Positions 44,786-56,800 of a DNA stretch of 64,000 nt are shown here, piece by piece. Both the position numbers and the translations under genes were made by a program. The stretch is taken from assembly GCF_049243985.1 (NCBI RefSeq), contig NC_135375.1:84178674-84242673 (forward strand), in the 5' to 3' direction. Numbering within the stretch: position 1 is the stretch's first letter; each line of letters opens with the position of its first letter. This stretch comes from Paroedura picta (taxonomy: Eukaryota; Chordata; Lepidosauria; Squamata; Gekkonidae). The notes under the pieces were generated by a model. It saw only the letters and a program-made list of their open reading frames with translations. It had not been told where the DNA came from and did not search any database.

Positions 44786-47700
44786 ATGGCAAGTAATCAC
44801 AAGCCTCCAACATCTCGTCCCTCTTCAAGAGCAGGAATGGGACTGGGAGCCAGACCTCCGTCATCTTCCTTACGGCCTCCATCTGCCGCTTTATTGGGTA
44901 GTGGGGTACGTTAAATTAATCAACCTATACAAGGATCAAAGATATAGGATGTATCATGAGTGACATTTTGTGACATTGAATTATTTGAATTGTTTTTTTT
45001 TAAACTGCAACTTTGATCTCTTTATGTTCCTGCTTAGATTCTTTCTATTCTAGTCTGACATTTTATTTTGCGTCTGCATGCAAGTTTGTTTGTTTGTTTA
45101 TTGTATTTATATACCACCTTCCCCTGAGGCTCAGGGCGGTTTACATAAAATGTAGAAAACAGTACATGGAATTTTGTTTTTCATAACAACAGTAATAATA
45201 TCAACATTAAAACTATAACAGAGGTAATGGACTGTAGCAATCCAAACAGGTCCAGAACAGAACGCATGAATGGATTTCTGGGAGGGAGGGAGCAGGGGCG
45301 CTGTATATTTTGCTGGATTGCTCGGTCTCAACTAAATGCATGGTGGATGAGCTCCCTTTTGCATGCCCTGCGGAACTATTTTAGCTCCTGTTTTAGGGCC
45401 CTGATCTCTTCGGGGAGCTCATTCCACCAGGTGGGGGCTAGGACAGAGAAGGCTCTGGCCCTGGTTGAGACAGGCTTCTTCAGGGCCAGGGATCATTAGC
45501 CAGTTGGTAGTGGTGGAGCACAAAGCTCTTTGGGGGGCATAGGCGAGGAGGTGGTCCCTCAGGTACACTGGGCCCTGACTGCAAATGGCCTTAAAGGTAA
45601 TTTCCTTGAACCTTTAGCCAGATCTGGAATTCAACTGGCAACCACTGTAGTTGATGGAGAATGGGCCAGATGTGGGCCCTCCATGGTGTTGCTGTGAAGA
45701 CTCTGGCTGCTGCGTTTTGGACCAGCTTTAGTTTCCAGATCAAGTCTAAGGGCAGGCCTATGTAGAGCGAGTTACAGAAGTCCAGTCTAGAGGTGACCGT
45801 CGCATGGATCACTGTGGCTACATGTTCCAGGGGCGCTAAAAGTTTGACTTGGCAGAGGTGGTAGCATGCCAGCCATGCTACTTTTGTGATGCTACTTTTT
45901 GTTTCTAATTATATCATGTCATCAACATGGAGTTTTACACAGATGACATGACCCTGTTTTGAGAAGTTCATAGTTCAAAAGCAGCAATTAAAAAAAACAA
46001 TTTGGTTCACTCTCTGATTTCTCTCCTTGCTACATCTCATCCTTTCTGCTTTTTTGTTGTTTAAGATTGTAAGCCTCTCCAGGGTTTCAGGATGCTTATT
46101 AATAATAAGATTTTCTTACATTGTATAACAAACACAAGTGATTTTGATAAGAAACAGTTCCAGCATAAAAATGGCAAGAAGGAGGATGCTTAACTCTTTC
46201 CTAGTGACTGCTCCTCTACTGCTTATTGTGATCCAGTCTGCCACTCCCAGTCCCCACATTGTCCCTTGGAAAAATTAACTCTTCCTGAAACGATTTCTTC
46301 TTTAAAACCCAATAAAATGGCCATTGGGATTATGAGGCATTTTTTGTACTTAAAGTGTAGGAAGACATTCCATTTCTCACATTTTAAGGCTCCAGCTGGC
46401 CTACTCATAGATTACACATCAGAATACTCAAGGTTCTTCAGAACCACTGCAATGAATTCTCCCCACCTCAATAATTATTTTCTCCAATTTCTATTTTAGA
46501 TCCCTCCAGGCACAGCAAGACCTGGGACACGTGGTGTCCCTATAGGTACTGGAGTGGTGTTCTCCTCACAGATTAAAGTTGCAGATCGTCCAGTGACTCA
46601 GCAAGGGCTGAGTGGAATGAAAACAGGAATGAAAGGTAATGAATTAATGCTAATGACAGAGGAGCAGCCTCACCTATCATTTCTCCAAGGCAGGATACCC
46701 TCTGTTGCTGAGCGGTTCATGTTATTATTATTATTGAAAAGCTGGTGTTAATACATTCACAACAAAAGTTCATTGTTTATTCAGGTTTCTGTTTTATGTG
46801 GACTCAATGATGGGTTTGGCCTCACTTCCCTCAGTGCCTGGCCCAGCGCTGAGCCATGGTCACCTCTCTACTGCAATGCCCACTGGGGGCCCGGACTAGT
46901 GTCACTGGGCCAGATACCCAATTGTTGAGTTGGGGGCCACTGGGAGAACATGTCAGTCTTTCCATTGCCATGGACTGCTCAGGACAGCAGTTGGACATGT
47001 CCCACTTGAGGAGGAACCATGTTAACAGTGCTGCACCTATATGGATGTGGCCATCAACTCCTGGGCTCCTACATGAATTTGTGGCTGCCATCCCATCTTG
47101 GCTAGGGATTAGGCAAGTTCCCCCTCTCACACTGTGGTGATCCTGGCTCAGTAGTAAGACAGCCCCCCCCCCAAAAAAAAAGCTCTGTCCCAGGGCCATC
47201 TGCTACGGTTGCTCAGATACAACAACAGTCCTGGCTGGAGTGGGGGACAGGTTCAAGCAGGGGGCATGAGGTCATTTTGCTGCATCTTGTGGCATACTTG
47301 CATACTCCAGGAAAAGACACGGGGTGTGCCTTCCTGGTGGCAATGGGCACAATCCTTGTGGGGGGGAATAAGATCTGCATTGGTCTGTTAGCATTCTGAA
47401 GCTGGTCCTCCACCCATCCTTGCCCTGTCACCAAGATGTGTTCTCATCTGTGCAGCCATTCCCTGACTATGTGTTTTAGATGCCATAGTGATGTGACATG
47501 CTAAGTCCAATGGTCACAGTCTTGATCAGTATAGCCGCAAAACTTGTCGTCTGTTTTGCCCATACATGGACCAGTGTTTAATCAGCTACCAGTAGCTGGC
47601 ATTGGCTGTACTGGGGATGGGGGCCAATGGAGGTAGGGAATTTCAGCCTCCTGTGGCTCTCAGTCCTGGGGGCATAGCAGCTGTTGGGAGAAGGTGGTTC

Positions 47701-50700
47701 TTTCTGGACTCCATGGGTGCCTTTAGGGTATGCCTCAGTTTTTACAGCCATAACTGCCCCTTTGCTTGGAGATGTTCCCAGGCTGAGGTGGCTTAAAGAG
47801 ATGGCTTAACTTTTGCAATACCCTAGGCCTGCTCCTTCTCATAGTGGCACAGGAGGTAGTGCCGGTGGTGCTGACAGGGATTCATTGGAGATACGCTAGC
47901 AAATGGCAATGGCACAGCAGCACTAGGATACTCTGCCAGCATATCTCAGGGGTAACCTAGTCTAATAGTTGATCAATTCCCTGAGCACTTTTGTGTCCCC
48001 CTCCAGATTGTACCTTGTAGTCTAAAAAATCACTGCTATTTGTTCTTCTTTGTTAGGTCCTCAGAGACAAGTTATGGATAAATCATATTACCTTGGAGTA
48101 CTTAGGTATGTGAAATCCTATTTTCAGGGGTAAGTGCAGCATTTCCACCTAAGCACTTTGTATCAAGAATGGTAGCCTGGTTTGTGGTTCTACATGGTGT
48201 GTGTCTGGGATCCATTCTCATTTCTGCTTTGCAGTCCTGGAAAGAGTGGGAAAGACTCTTTAAGTCTTTCCTCTCTCACCATTTCTGCACTGGGAACTTC
48301 ACTGCCCTAGCTCGGTGCGGAAGCACAAATCTGAGGTGGACAAGGTGCACTGGGCCAAATGCTCCCCCATTCAGGAGCAGAAAGATATGGGTCAACCTGC
48401 CCAGGCTCAAACTCCAGCCTGGCGCAGAGCCTCAGGTGCAGAAACAGTCTCTGTGGTAGCTGTTCCTCCCCTCTTTTCCACCAGACCATTTTTTGCTATG
48501 CTCAGCACAGGCCCTAAGAGCTGTCCCATCTGTCTCTTTCCCAACTTACCCTGCCGCATTTTCTCAGCAGTTTTTTTGTACTTAGTGCACACACATTGCC
48601 ATCTGACTGCTGGAAATGGAGCTTCTGAAGCTTCCTTTATCCTTCTGTTAGACCTGGTAATGCGACTGGTATGTAGCTAACCTCTTAAAAACACTTTCTT
48701 TACTACAGATTGCCTCTTGCCTCCAATGGAGACACATAGACTGTTCTTGCCATATTTTTGTCAGATTCAAGATTAATTTACAGCAGGAGAAAACTGTTTC
48801 CTCCACCTCTGCACATGACTTTTAGTGGGCCAAGAGAGCTGGCTATAATTCCCCTCATTCCAGCTGAGATATTTTTACAGGAGTTTTTTTTTCTGGAGCT
48901 TTAGTGTAGAAAAAATGTCTTTTAAAAATAAAACAATAGTTGAAAATAGCTGTATTTAGAACAAAAGCCTACAAATCATTATTTAGCTAATTACTGTTAC
49001 TTTATTATATATGGAGACTCAAAGCAGTTTATGTTGTTCTTCTCACAATAATCCTGTGAGGTAGGCCAGGCCAAGAGCGTGTGACTGGCCACCACTGATT
49101 AGCTGCCTAGCATGTGGATCTTTACAGAGAGTGCCCATGGATCCCCGTGAGCCTGGTGAATACTGGATTTGACACTGTGGAATGCCAAAGAAGAAGGCAA
49201 AGCTAGGGTTGTCCTCTCCCATCGAACTTAAGCTGAGTAGTTCTTTAAAAAGCAGTGAATAATGTATTAAGATGGTAACTAATTTTTTACAGAAGCAAAA
49301 TAAATGAGCTTACCACTGAGATTAGCAAGCTTCAGAAAGAAATCGACATGTATAACCAGGAAAACTCTGTCTACCTCTCATATGAAAAACGGTACGTCCA
49401 GTTGTATACATTCTCAACATCGGTTTTTAATAGTAGCTGGTATTTATGCATTTTGAGTAACAAATCCATTTTTTACCTTAGGGAAGGATTTAAATGATAA
49501 AACTTGAAACTTCGTTTGATTGCTTTTTAATGTGTAGGCAGTGGCATCTAATAACCTTTTTTCTGTTCTTCTTTAGGGCAGAGGCTTTAGCTAGTGAGAT
49601 CAAAGAATTTCAAGGACAGCTAGCAGACTATAACATGGTATGCTACTTATGCCAGATTTACTACACTTTTATTCACCCTTCCTCCAAGGAGCTCAAAGTG
49701 ATTCTCTCTGAAGGACCACCTCTCCCAATATGTCCCCCGGCGTATAACATTTAAGCACACAAGACCCCTGTGGGGTAGGTTAGGCTGAGAGAATGTGACT
49801 GGCCCAATATTACATTGTGGGTAATAACCAGAATAATTTACATGCAGAGTGAGGATTCAGACCCGGGTCTTTCAAATCCTAGTCCAGTGTTAATCATTAT
49901 ACCACAAACAGCCTTAAATATATAGATCAGTGGTCCCCAACCCGCGGGCTGCGGCCCAGTGCCGGGCCGCGAAGGCCTTGGCGCCGGGCCGCGGCTCCTT
50001 CTTCCCTCCCCCCCCCCGAAGCGAGAAGCTCGCCAGGCCGCGAGCAAATCGGCCGCCAAAGTGGCCGATTAGCTTGCAGCCCGGCAAGCTTCTTGTTTCG
50101 GGAGGGGGGGAAGAGAAGCTTGCCGAGCCGCAAGCTAATTGGCCTCTTTGGCGTCCGATTTGCTCGCGGCCCGGAGGGGCCGGGAGGGGGAGCCGCGGCC
50201 GCTGGCATGGCGACGGCGCAAACGTCGCATGCCGGGCGCAAACGCGCATGCGCAGCAGTCCGCACACGCGCGTTTGTGCTGGGGCTGCCGCGCATGCGCG
50301 GGCCCCCAAGCTGCCCTCTCCCCCCACTCCAGAGCAGTGGTCCGCGGCAGCCAAAAGGTTGCGGACCGCTGTCCTGGAGATCATTATAGTATGCAAACAA
50401 ATTTGCTGGTGATCCTTTGCTCCAAGGATATATGCCTGGTCTCAATGAGATCCAGGGCCAAAAAGGTGGAATGAGTTGCCTGGTGGAATGAGTTGCCAGC
50501 TGAGATCCAGGCCCTGATAGAGCTGGCCAAATTTCTGCAAGGCCTGCAAAACAGCACTCTTCCATTAGGCCTATGGTTAAAATCAGGGCAGTCTGAAGCC
50601 TTATGAGAGCCCCCCCCCTCCATCTTCTACTCTTGGCTCCCCCTACTGTTGACTTTATCTGATGTCTCCAGTAGTTGGCAGAGGATACAAAGGGGGCGTG

Positions 50701-53029
50701 GGGTGAGGATGGAGTTTCAAAATGTATTTTATTGTAATAGATGATTGCAATAGATATTATTGAATATGTTTTTAGTGTTGTGAGCCACTCCAAGCCTATA
50801 TGGAGAAGGGCAGTATCGAAATAAAATATTCTGTTCTTTCCTCCCCATTCCTATTCTTACAAGGGCCTTTGGTGGAGTTTAGTCTAGCAAGATTTGGCAG
50901 AAGAATAGTGACTGGCCCAAAGTTGGACCTAGTTCTCACTACTCCTGATCTCAATAATGTAACTGTTATGATATATTGGTCCTTTTTTATTATTGATTTT
51001 ATGTACTGAACATACTGGCTTAAACTGAACATACTGGAATAGCAATTACACAGATATGTCTGTAGTTTTTTCTACTGTTACTATAAAACTAGTCCAGTCA
51101 TATTTAGGAATGCATGTTCATAACAGCACTCTTTCTTCTTGTCTTGTTATTTGTGTGAGTCTAGAAACAACAATGAATAGTTAAAATTTGATCTTTGTTT
51201 TAGTTGGTAGATAAGCTCAACACCAATACTGACATGGAGGAAGTGATGAATGACTACAACCTAGTAAGTGTTAAAATTTGAACTTTATTGCACTGTTGAC
51301 TGTTTGAATTTACAGTTAACTGTTGGACTTTATCCTGTTGCTGTAGTGTTCCCATATGGTTGGTAGTAATTCAGCATTAAATTACTGCTGCTGAGGTGAA
51401 TCGTTCATGAGAAGAATGGTAGAGTTCTATAACAGTTCAATGTTATTTATTACATTACCTGCTTCTTTTTGCATTTATAACTTCTTAGACTCCTGTAGGT
51501 AGACAATAGAAGCAACCGATCAGGCCTTTTTGTTTGTTACCAAGTATTGATTGATTCATCCTATATAAACTAATTCAGTTCAGAGGATGGGGAGAACTAC
51601 TATATAGTCATCATTTCACCTCATCTGTTATTAATTTCTCCCCTTCATCTGCCTCTGTGATGGACTGCAATTCTAAAAGAAGTACTGTACAAATAGGTAA
51701 AGGACTGTGAAGAGTTAACTCCTCAAAGAGCAAGAGAGCCTTGAATAACAGGCTGTTTCAAAAGATCTGATTTTTTTTAGTATCAGTTGAGCAGAGAAAG
51801 ACTTCTGAAATGGGTGCTGAGGAGGATTTAGTCTCAATTCATCCCCAACTAAGAGCCAATTAAACACAGAGAACTGGGGGAAGTTGGCAAGAAGAGTGGG
51901 TAGTTAAGACAGCCTTTGTGAACTTTTTTACTCTTGAGAAACCCTGAAACATTCTTCAGGTTTTGAGAATCCCCAGAAGTGGTATGATCATGCAGAACAT
52001 GATTGGGAAGCATAGCTGTGGATACGCCCACCTGGGGCCCCTCCTCCTCCCAGCTCCTCAAAGCCCATCATTGGAGATTTTGAGCGAGGCAGGTCGACAT
52101 GACCATGTACGATCATATCACATAATAAATGTTTAACAAATTTTAAATATATATATAAAACAATAATTAACTATCACTGATTCAAGAAACCCCAAGGCTT
52201 CACAATATCCTGGATGAAAAAGCCTGAGATAGGAGAAGACTCCCATGGAGTTCCTGCATGGATTGCTGCATTCAACAGCAAGTTGGAAAGCCAACAACCT
52301 TCCTTCTTTAAAAGACTGTTTAATGTTGAATGTACCAAACTGTGTTGCTAACAGTAGAGCTCCCAGTAGGGCTCCCTCGGGCGGCGGCTTGACGCGGCGA
52401 GAGGCACTCCGCGCGACTGCCGGGGGCTCGCTCGGGGGCGGCCTGACGTGGCGAGAGGCGCTTCGCGCCTCTCGCCGCGTCAGACCGGGAGCAACTGCGA
52501 GCCGCGCACAGCCTTCATAGCCCATTGACTTCAATGCAGTTTAAAAGGTGTAACTCTCTTTAAGATTGTGCTGACAGTAGCTCAGTCCACCTGTTGTGAT
52601 TCTGTGTATATGTGGCCAGAGGGTCAGAAGGCAGGATAAAATCATTTTAAATTAGCAAGTTAGGGGCCTTAATACAGTCAGATAAGCAATCCTGTTGCTT
52701 GTGTCAGTAATTCAGCTATTATGCACGGAAGCTGATAAAATTTAGTTCAAAACTACCATAAATCATGATTTATATTAAAATTCATAAATCTTTATCGAGT
52801 CAGGTGGTTGTTTTTAAAAATCTTTGTACAGTCTTATGGTTCTGATGAACTGTAGCAGGAAATACAGAGGAACAGAGAGCCATGTAAGCAGGATTTTTTT
52901 CATATTTTGCTGTAGAAATAGGAAAGAAGTTCTCACCAAGTTTCTGATGGATTTGTCTTTTTCATAGCTGAGAACACAAAATGACCGTGAAGCTCAGAGC
53001 ATAGACACCATTTTTACAGAAAGACAAGC
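44786..53029 (+). CDS. IFT74: IFT74, intraflagellar transport protein 74 (N-terminal part; continues beyond the window)
   Basis: Seven coding exons on the plus strand: 44786-44905 (exon begins at 44760), 46500-46635, 48057-48105, 49293-49391, 49577-49637, 51204-51263 and 52968-53029. All have GT-AG borders and consistent phases, together 587 nt, residues 1-195 plus two bases. Start [20 protein letters not shown] has A at -3 and G at +4. Residues 1-85 are basic, rich in Arg, Pro, Ser and Gly ([18 protein letters not shown]), the region which with the IFT81 CH domain binds tubulin. From about residue 100 ([18 protein letters not shown]) the protein becomes coiled coil, used to pair with IFT81 in the IFT-B1 core that carries tubulin into cilia. 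First-exon coding length equals human (40 codons). The next exon was not found before 64000; LRRC19 occupies that intron. Confidence 0.95.
45088..45895 (-). mobile_element. L2-type LINE, reversed, about 0.8 kb of the 3' end
   Basis: (TTTG)n, then ATACCACCTTCCCCTGAGGC / GGGCGGTTTACAT, then the reversed coding end. Minus-strand text gives [15 protein letters not shown] and [17 protein letters not shown] at about 45690-45800. In IFT74 intron 2. Confidence 0.87.
46800..47960. other. unassigned GC-rich block in IFT74 intron 3
   Basis: About 1.15 kb with much higher GC than its flanks, rich in GGGGCC/CTGGG runs, with broken frames on both strands and no recognisable protein motif. It could be the interior of an old mobile element; I cannot place it in a family. 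No terminal repeats or target duplication were found. Confidence 0.35.
48160..48700. repeat. unassigned dispersed repeat, copy 1
   Basis: GTGCACTGGGCCAAATGCTCC, CAACCTGCCCAGGCTCAAAC and TCCAGCCTGGCGCAGAGCC (cited in part) recur in the same order at 55640-55790. The family is not recognised. In IFT74 intron 4. Confidence 0.5.
49000..49130 (-). repeat. MIR-like CORE-SINE remnant, reversed
   Basis: ACAATAATCCTGTGAGGTAGG and GTGTGACTGGCCACC (cited in part); it lies about 160 bp before IFT74 exon 5. Confidence 0.5.
49655..49737 (-). mobile_element. short reversed LINE 3' end just after IFT74 exon 6
   Basis: TTTTATTCACCCTTCCTCC and AAGGAGCTCAAAGTGATTC resemble a reversed CR1/L2-type 3' terminus. 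Confidence 0.5.
49738..49925 (-). repeat. right member of the 190-bp duplication
   Basis: About 98% identical to 44259-44448, including the leading GTATAACATTTAAGCACAC and the trailing AAATATATAGAT, which lie outside the MIR-like core. It ends exactly where the next hAT element begins. Confidence 0.88.
49926..50375. mobile_element. hAT-type element, CpG-rich family B
   Basis: Starts CAGTGGTCCCCAACCCGCGG and ends AAAAGGTTGCGGACCGCTG. The interior is very GC-rich with internal near-repeats (CGAGCAAATCGGCCGCC / CGCAAGCTAATTGGCC). No matching target duplication was found, so one end may be truncated or the copy rearranged. Confidence 0.75.
50400..50830 (+). mobile_element. degraded L2-type LINE 3' end
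   Basis: GGAATGAGTTGCC repeats the WNELP region; AAATTTCTGCAAGGCCTGC matches the FRRACK region; GTGAGCCACTCCAAGCC...GGGCAGTATCGAAATAAA is the 3' terminus. Confidence 0.75.
51925..52240 (-). mobile_element. second copy of the CTTTCTCAA-type hAT-like element, reversed
   Basis: TTGAGAAACCCTGAAACATTCTTC at the left and TTCAAGAAACCCCAAGG at the right match 4840-5170 in reverse, including the CTCCTCCTCCCAGCTCC and GACCATGTACG segments. It lies in IFT74 intron 7. Confidence 0.65.
52362..52512. mobile_element. GC-rich hairpin element, second copy
   Basis: A near-perfect stem of 19 bp at 52443-52461 / 52465-52483 (loop TTC). It is preceded by a second version of the same arm (TTGACGCGGCGAGAGGC at 52389) and followed by the 22-nt string shared with 11898-12245. 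In IFT74 intron 7. Confidence 0.6.
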
Positions 53030-53039
53030 GTAAGTATAT

Positions 53040-53860
53040 GAAATATCAAAACTGAAAATGTACAGTTATGATGCAGCTTTTTTTCCAGCATCTACCAGGT
53101 TGTTTTAGGGTATGCCTCTACCATGATCCTAAATATACTTACTTGGAATTTGAAAGCTCTTTCATTATTACAGAATTTACATTCCAGGTAAATGTTTTGT
53201 AATTGAATCCTTAAAAGATTAAAGAGCTATGAAGCAATTATTAGTTCAGTAGTTGTCAATGTATTTTCTCAAGTATGAGGGAAATGGCAGAAACTATAGC
53301 TTTGGATATGGCTACAGTGTTTGCTACTGGTACAGGATTAAAGTTTTCTTCCAGGACAAACCTAAGGAAAGCAAAAAAGCCACTCATACATTCTGTAGAA
53401 TTCTTCATTTTAATTATTGGGATACAGGTCTTGTCATTTTTTTTACAAGGTCTAGCAAATGTTCGTAAATATGACATATTGCACTGAACTTGTACACATC
53501 AGCAAACCACTGAATATACCAGCAAAAAACGGGAGCTGTTTGATATCAGTAAAAATTATTTTAAATGCTTATGGATTTCTCACTGAAAGCTATTTCTTTT
53601 TGTTGCATGTTGTATTACACTTAGTGACTTATATGCCTTAATTATCACTACATGCTGTTTTTCTTCCTATTTTTAAACATATAAATCATATTTTTCTATA
53701 TGCACCTTGTAGTATTTTTGTGTGATAACTATACGATTTAAAGATGCACTCTGTGACTGGATAAAAACAACAGGTTGTTATCTCTCTAGTTCATAAAAAT
53801 ATATTTGCCACAAGTCTCTGCTAATATTACAGCCTAAAGAAAATAGATTCAATCAAGTCT
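53040..53860. other. between IFT74 exon 8 and the LRRC19 stop, nothing recognised
   Basis: AT-rich. It must include the LRRC19 3' UTR, but I found no clear AATAAA on the minus strand close to the stop. Confidence 0.4.
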
Positions 53861-56800
53861 TCAGGTATCAATATACTTATCTTCAATAAATCCATCATCT
53901 TCTGGGACAAATGTATGAAACTGTTCAAATACCACTACAGAGTCATTTTCATTGGTATCTGGTCCTGATGGGAAACTGCACATATCTGTGGAGAAATTTT
54001 CTTCAAACATTCCAGGTTCATCTTCATCCAGACGGCTATGACTGTAGCTAATCAAATGACGGTACCATGCTGGGACTTTGATGGCAATAATAATCAGCAT
54101 CGTAGTAGTAACAATAACTATAAGGACACCAATCAAAAATTTCCAGCTTTTGCCAAGGGGTGGAAAACCTGCATGATTAAAAATAAGGGGAGGAATATTG
54201 TTTTTAGTATTTCTCAGTACAAACTGTCTCACATTTTTCCCTTAGTTTCAGAGAACAGCTAGATTCAAGTCCAGTAGCTCATTTTGAGAATCAAAGCTCC
54301 CTTAGTCAGATAGGAGTTGGTATGAAGATCCCTCTAACCCACCTTCTGACCAGGCAATAAAGACTCAGAGGTCTTCATTCCAACTCACATCTAACAAAGG
54401 ATGGTTTGTCAAACTGGTGCATGTCCAGAGGATGGTGTCCAGACAAAGATGGTGAGGGGTTTGGAGACCAAGACATATGAGGAAAGGTTGGAGAAGTTTG
54501 GTCTTTTTAGCCTGGGGAGGAGATGACTGAGAGGGGATCAGATAACCATCTTCAAGTATTTAAAAGGTTGCCATGTAGAGCAGCGGTCCCCAACCTTTTT
54601 GCGGTTGAGGACCGCCTCCGTGGGGGGGGGAGAGCCGGCAGCCCGGGTGCTGCGCACGCGCAGCAGGTGCGTGCAAACGTGCATGTTCAGAGTTGTTCTC
54701 TCCTGCCCCAGAGGAAAACACCAGAACCAATGGGATTAAATTAATTTTAAAAAAATTTAGTCTAAAAATCCAGAAGAAGTTCCTGACAGAGCGGTTTCTC
54801 AGTGGAACAGGCTTCCTCGGCAGGTGGTGGGTTTCTCCATCTTTGGAAGTTTTTAAACAGAGGCTGGTTAGCGACCTGACAGAGATGTTGATTTTGTGAA
54901 GGTTCAGTGGGATGCCAGGTTACAGTTGATGAACGATAGGGTTGTGAGTGTCCTGCATAGTGCAGTGGGTTGGACTAGATGACTCCGGAGATCCTTTCCA
55001 ACTCTATGATTCTATGAACTGTTGAAAGCTTATACTAGCAAAATCCTGTTGATATCTAAGAAGCTACTGGGCTTAAATGTAGCATTTTCATATGATATCT
55101 GTTAATATTTTTGGCTTGATTTACATAAGGAAAAATCCTTTCTTCCCGCAACTAATAAAGTCTTAAAGAGTGCACTTGTAAAAACACTTTCCTAGGAGTA
55201 AGCCCCACTGAGTAGACCAGAGTTGGATTCTAAGAAGACCTATTTATTGACATTTATTGATTAATTACTGTATTTATAGACTGCCACTCTTGGCCTGGCT
55301 GGCTGGTGGCGGTTTACATAAAAGACATAAAACCAGATAAAACCCCCAGTACAATCCAATATTGGTGGCAACAATCTAACATCCCCTATGCCATCCCTCA
55401 ACCCACCCAGTAATAGTTGCCATTGCCCTGGTAGATGTTCACATGAGATGTTTGGCTTAGGGGGCTACGGGCTGCAAAGGGAGGGACCTACTCTTACTAC
55501 CGTGGCCTCAACCGAACGCCTGGTGGAAGAGCTCCATAAACCACTTCAAGTTGGCTTGCTGGGAATGGCAGTGAATGAATAAATAAATGACAGTGCCTAT
55601 CATTGTTTTTAAAGCAGAATGTTCTGTTGTGAAATTTTAAAGCAGTTTGGCACTTGATTGGGTGCACCAGGCCAAATGAGGTGCACCAGGCCAAATGCTC
55701 CCCATGTGGGTACAGGAAGAGGTGGGGCAACCTGCCACGACTAAAACTCCAGCCTGCAGCCCAGCATGAAACCTCCAGTACGTAAACAGTCCAAGAGAAG
55801 ATACTCATCTGCATCTTCCTTCACAAGTGTTTTTAGTGAGTCCTTAAGAAAGACTCCTGGTGTGGATCTTGATGAATCAGAACAGTTGAGGGTACGTAGC
55901 AGAAAGAAAGGTTTAAATAGGCGACCAATAACTTGTAGCAATGAAAAAACATTTCATTGTTTCCTGTACACTTTTTACATATTCTGAAAATTTACAAAAG
56001 CTGCACTGGGGTATATAGCAAGTTATATGCTGAAATTTAAATAGACATATATTCTAAAAGCTCTAATCCAGACCTATTCCATAGTACCAAAATCCACAGC
56101 ACCAAATGCATGGCCACTGCTGTTAACCAAAACTGAAATATACCTGAATATAATAATTTTCTATCAGTATCATTATGTCCATATGCTCCAGTAACATTGC
56201 TAGAATCAATAGAAACATAAACACTGGAGATTGCTTCGGTCTCCTCTTCTCTGTTACAGTTAGATATAAGTGCTCTTTTGATGGGCTGTGTTTTTAGAGT
56301 CTCTGGAAAGGCACATGTGGTATTTTCTGCAAGTACAAACAGTTAAAAAGAGGATCACAGAGTTTAGTTAGTGCCATTATACATAATTCATCTTACCCAA
56401 ATAAAAATATCCTTATTTAATTATAGGATTTTAGAAAGTTATTTTGCCTCAGCTGCCAAGAAATGTCCGAAACAAATAAAATGGCGTAACATTTTCTGAT
56501 TATCAAAAATTTTAAAGGTATTGTTATATATGAACATATTCAGTTTTAAAATTACTGTGCTCAGCTCTCCTCATTTGGTGAATACTCTATAGAAAAATTA
56601 GGAAACAGATTGTTTCCTTTCCCTCCTATCCACTTACCTCCAGACATTCTGGAAGGGATTCATACAATGCTCATCTGTCATTAAAGTTTATTCAGAGAAA
56701 ACTATTGTGTATATTTGTAACTAATTTCTAGGTGTGCAGCTTATGTCTTTCGTAACCCCCTTTTGGGCTTATATTAATTAAATAATAGTTCAACTTTTAA

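Noticed and set aside
49926-50375. An 8-bp target duplication for the family B hAT element
   Set aside because: The left flank ATATAGAT and right flank TCCTGGAG do not match, so the copy is rearranged or its right end is misplaced.
49914-50793. Frames of 160 and 288 codons on the minus strand and 160 codons on the plus strand
   Set aside because: They run across the CpG-rich hAT element and a degraded L2; CpG-rich DNA lacks stops by chance.
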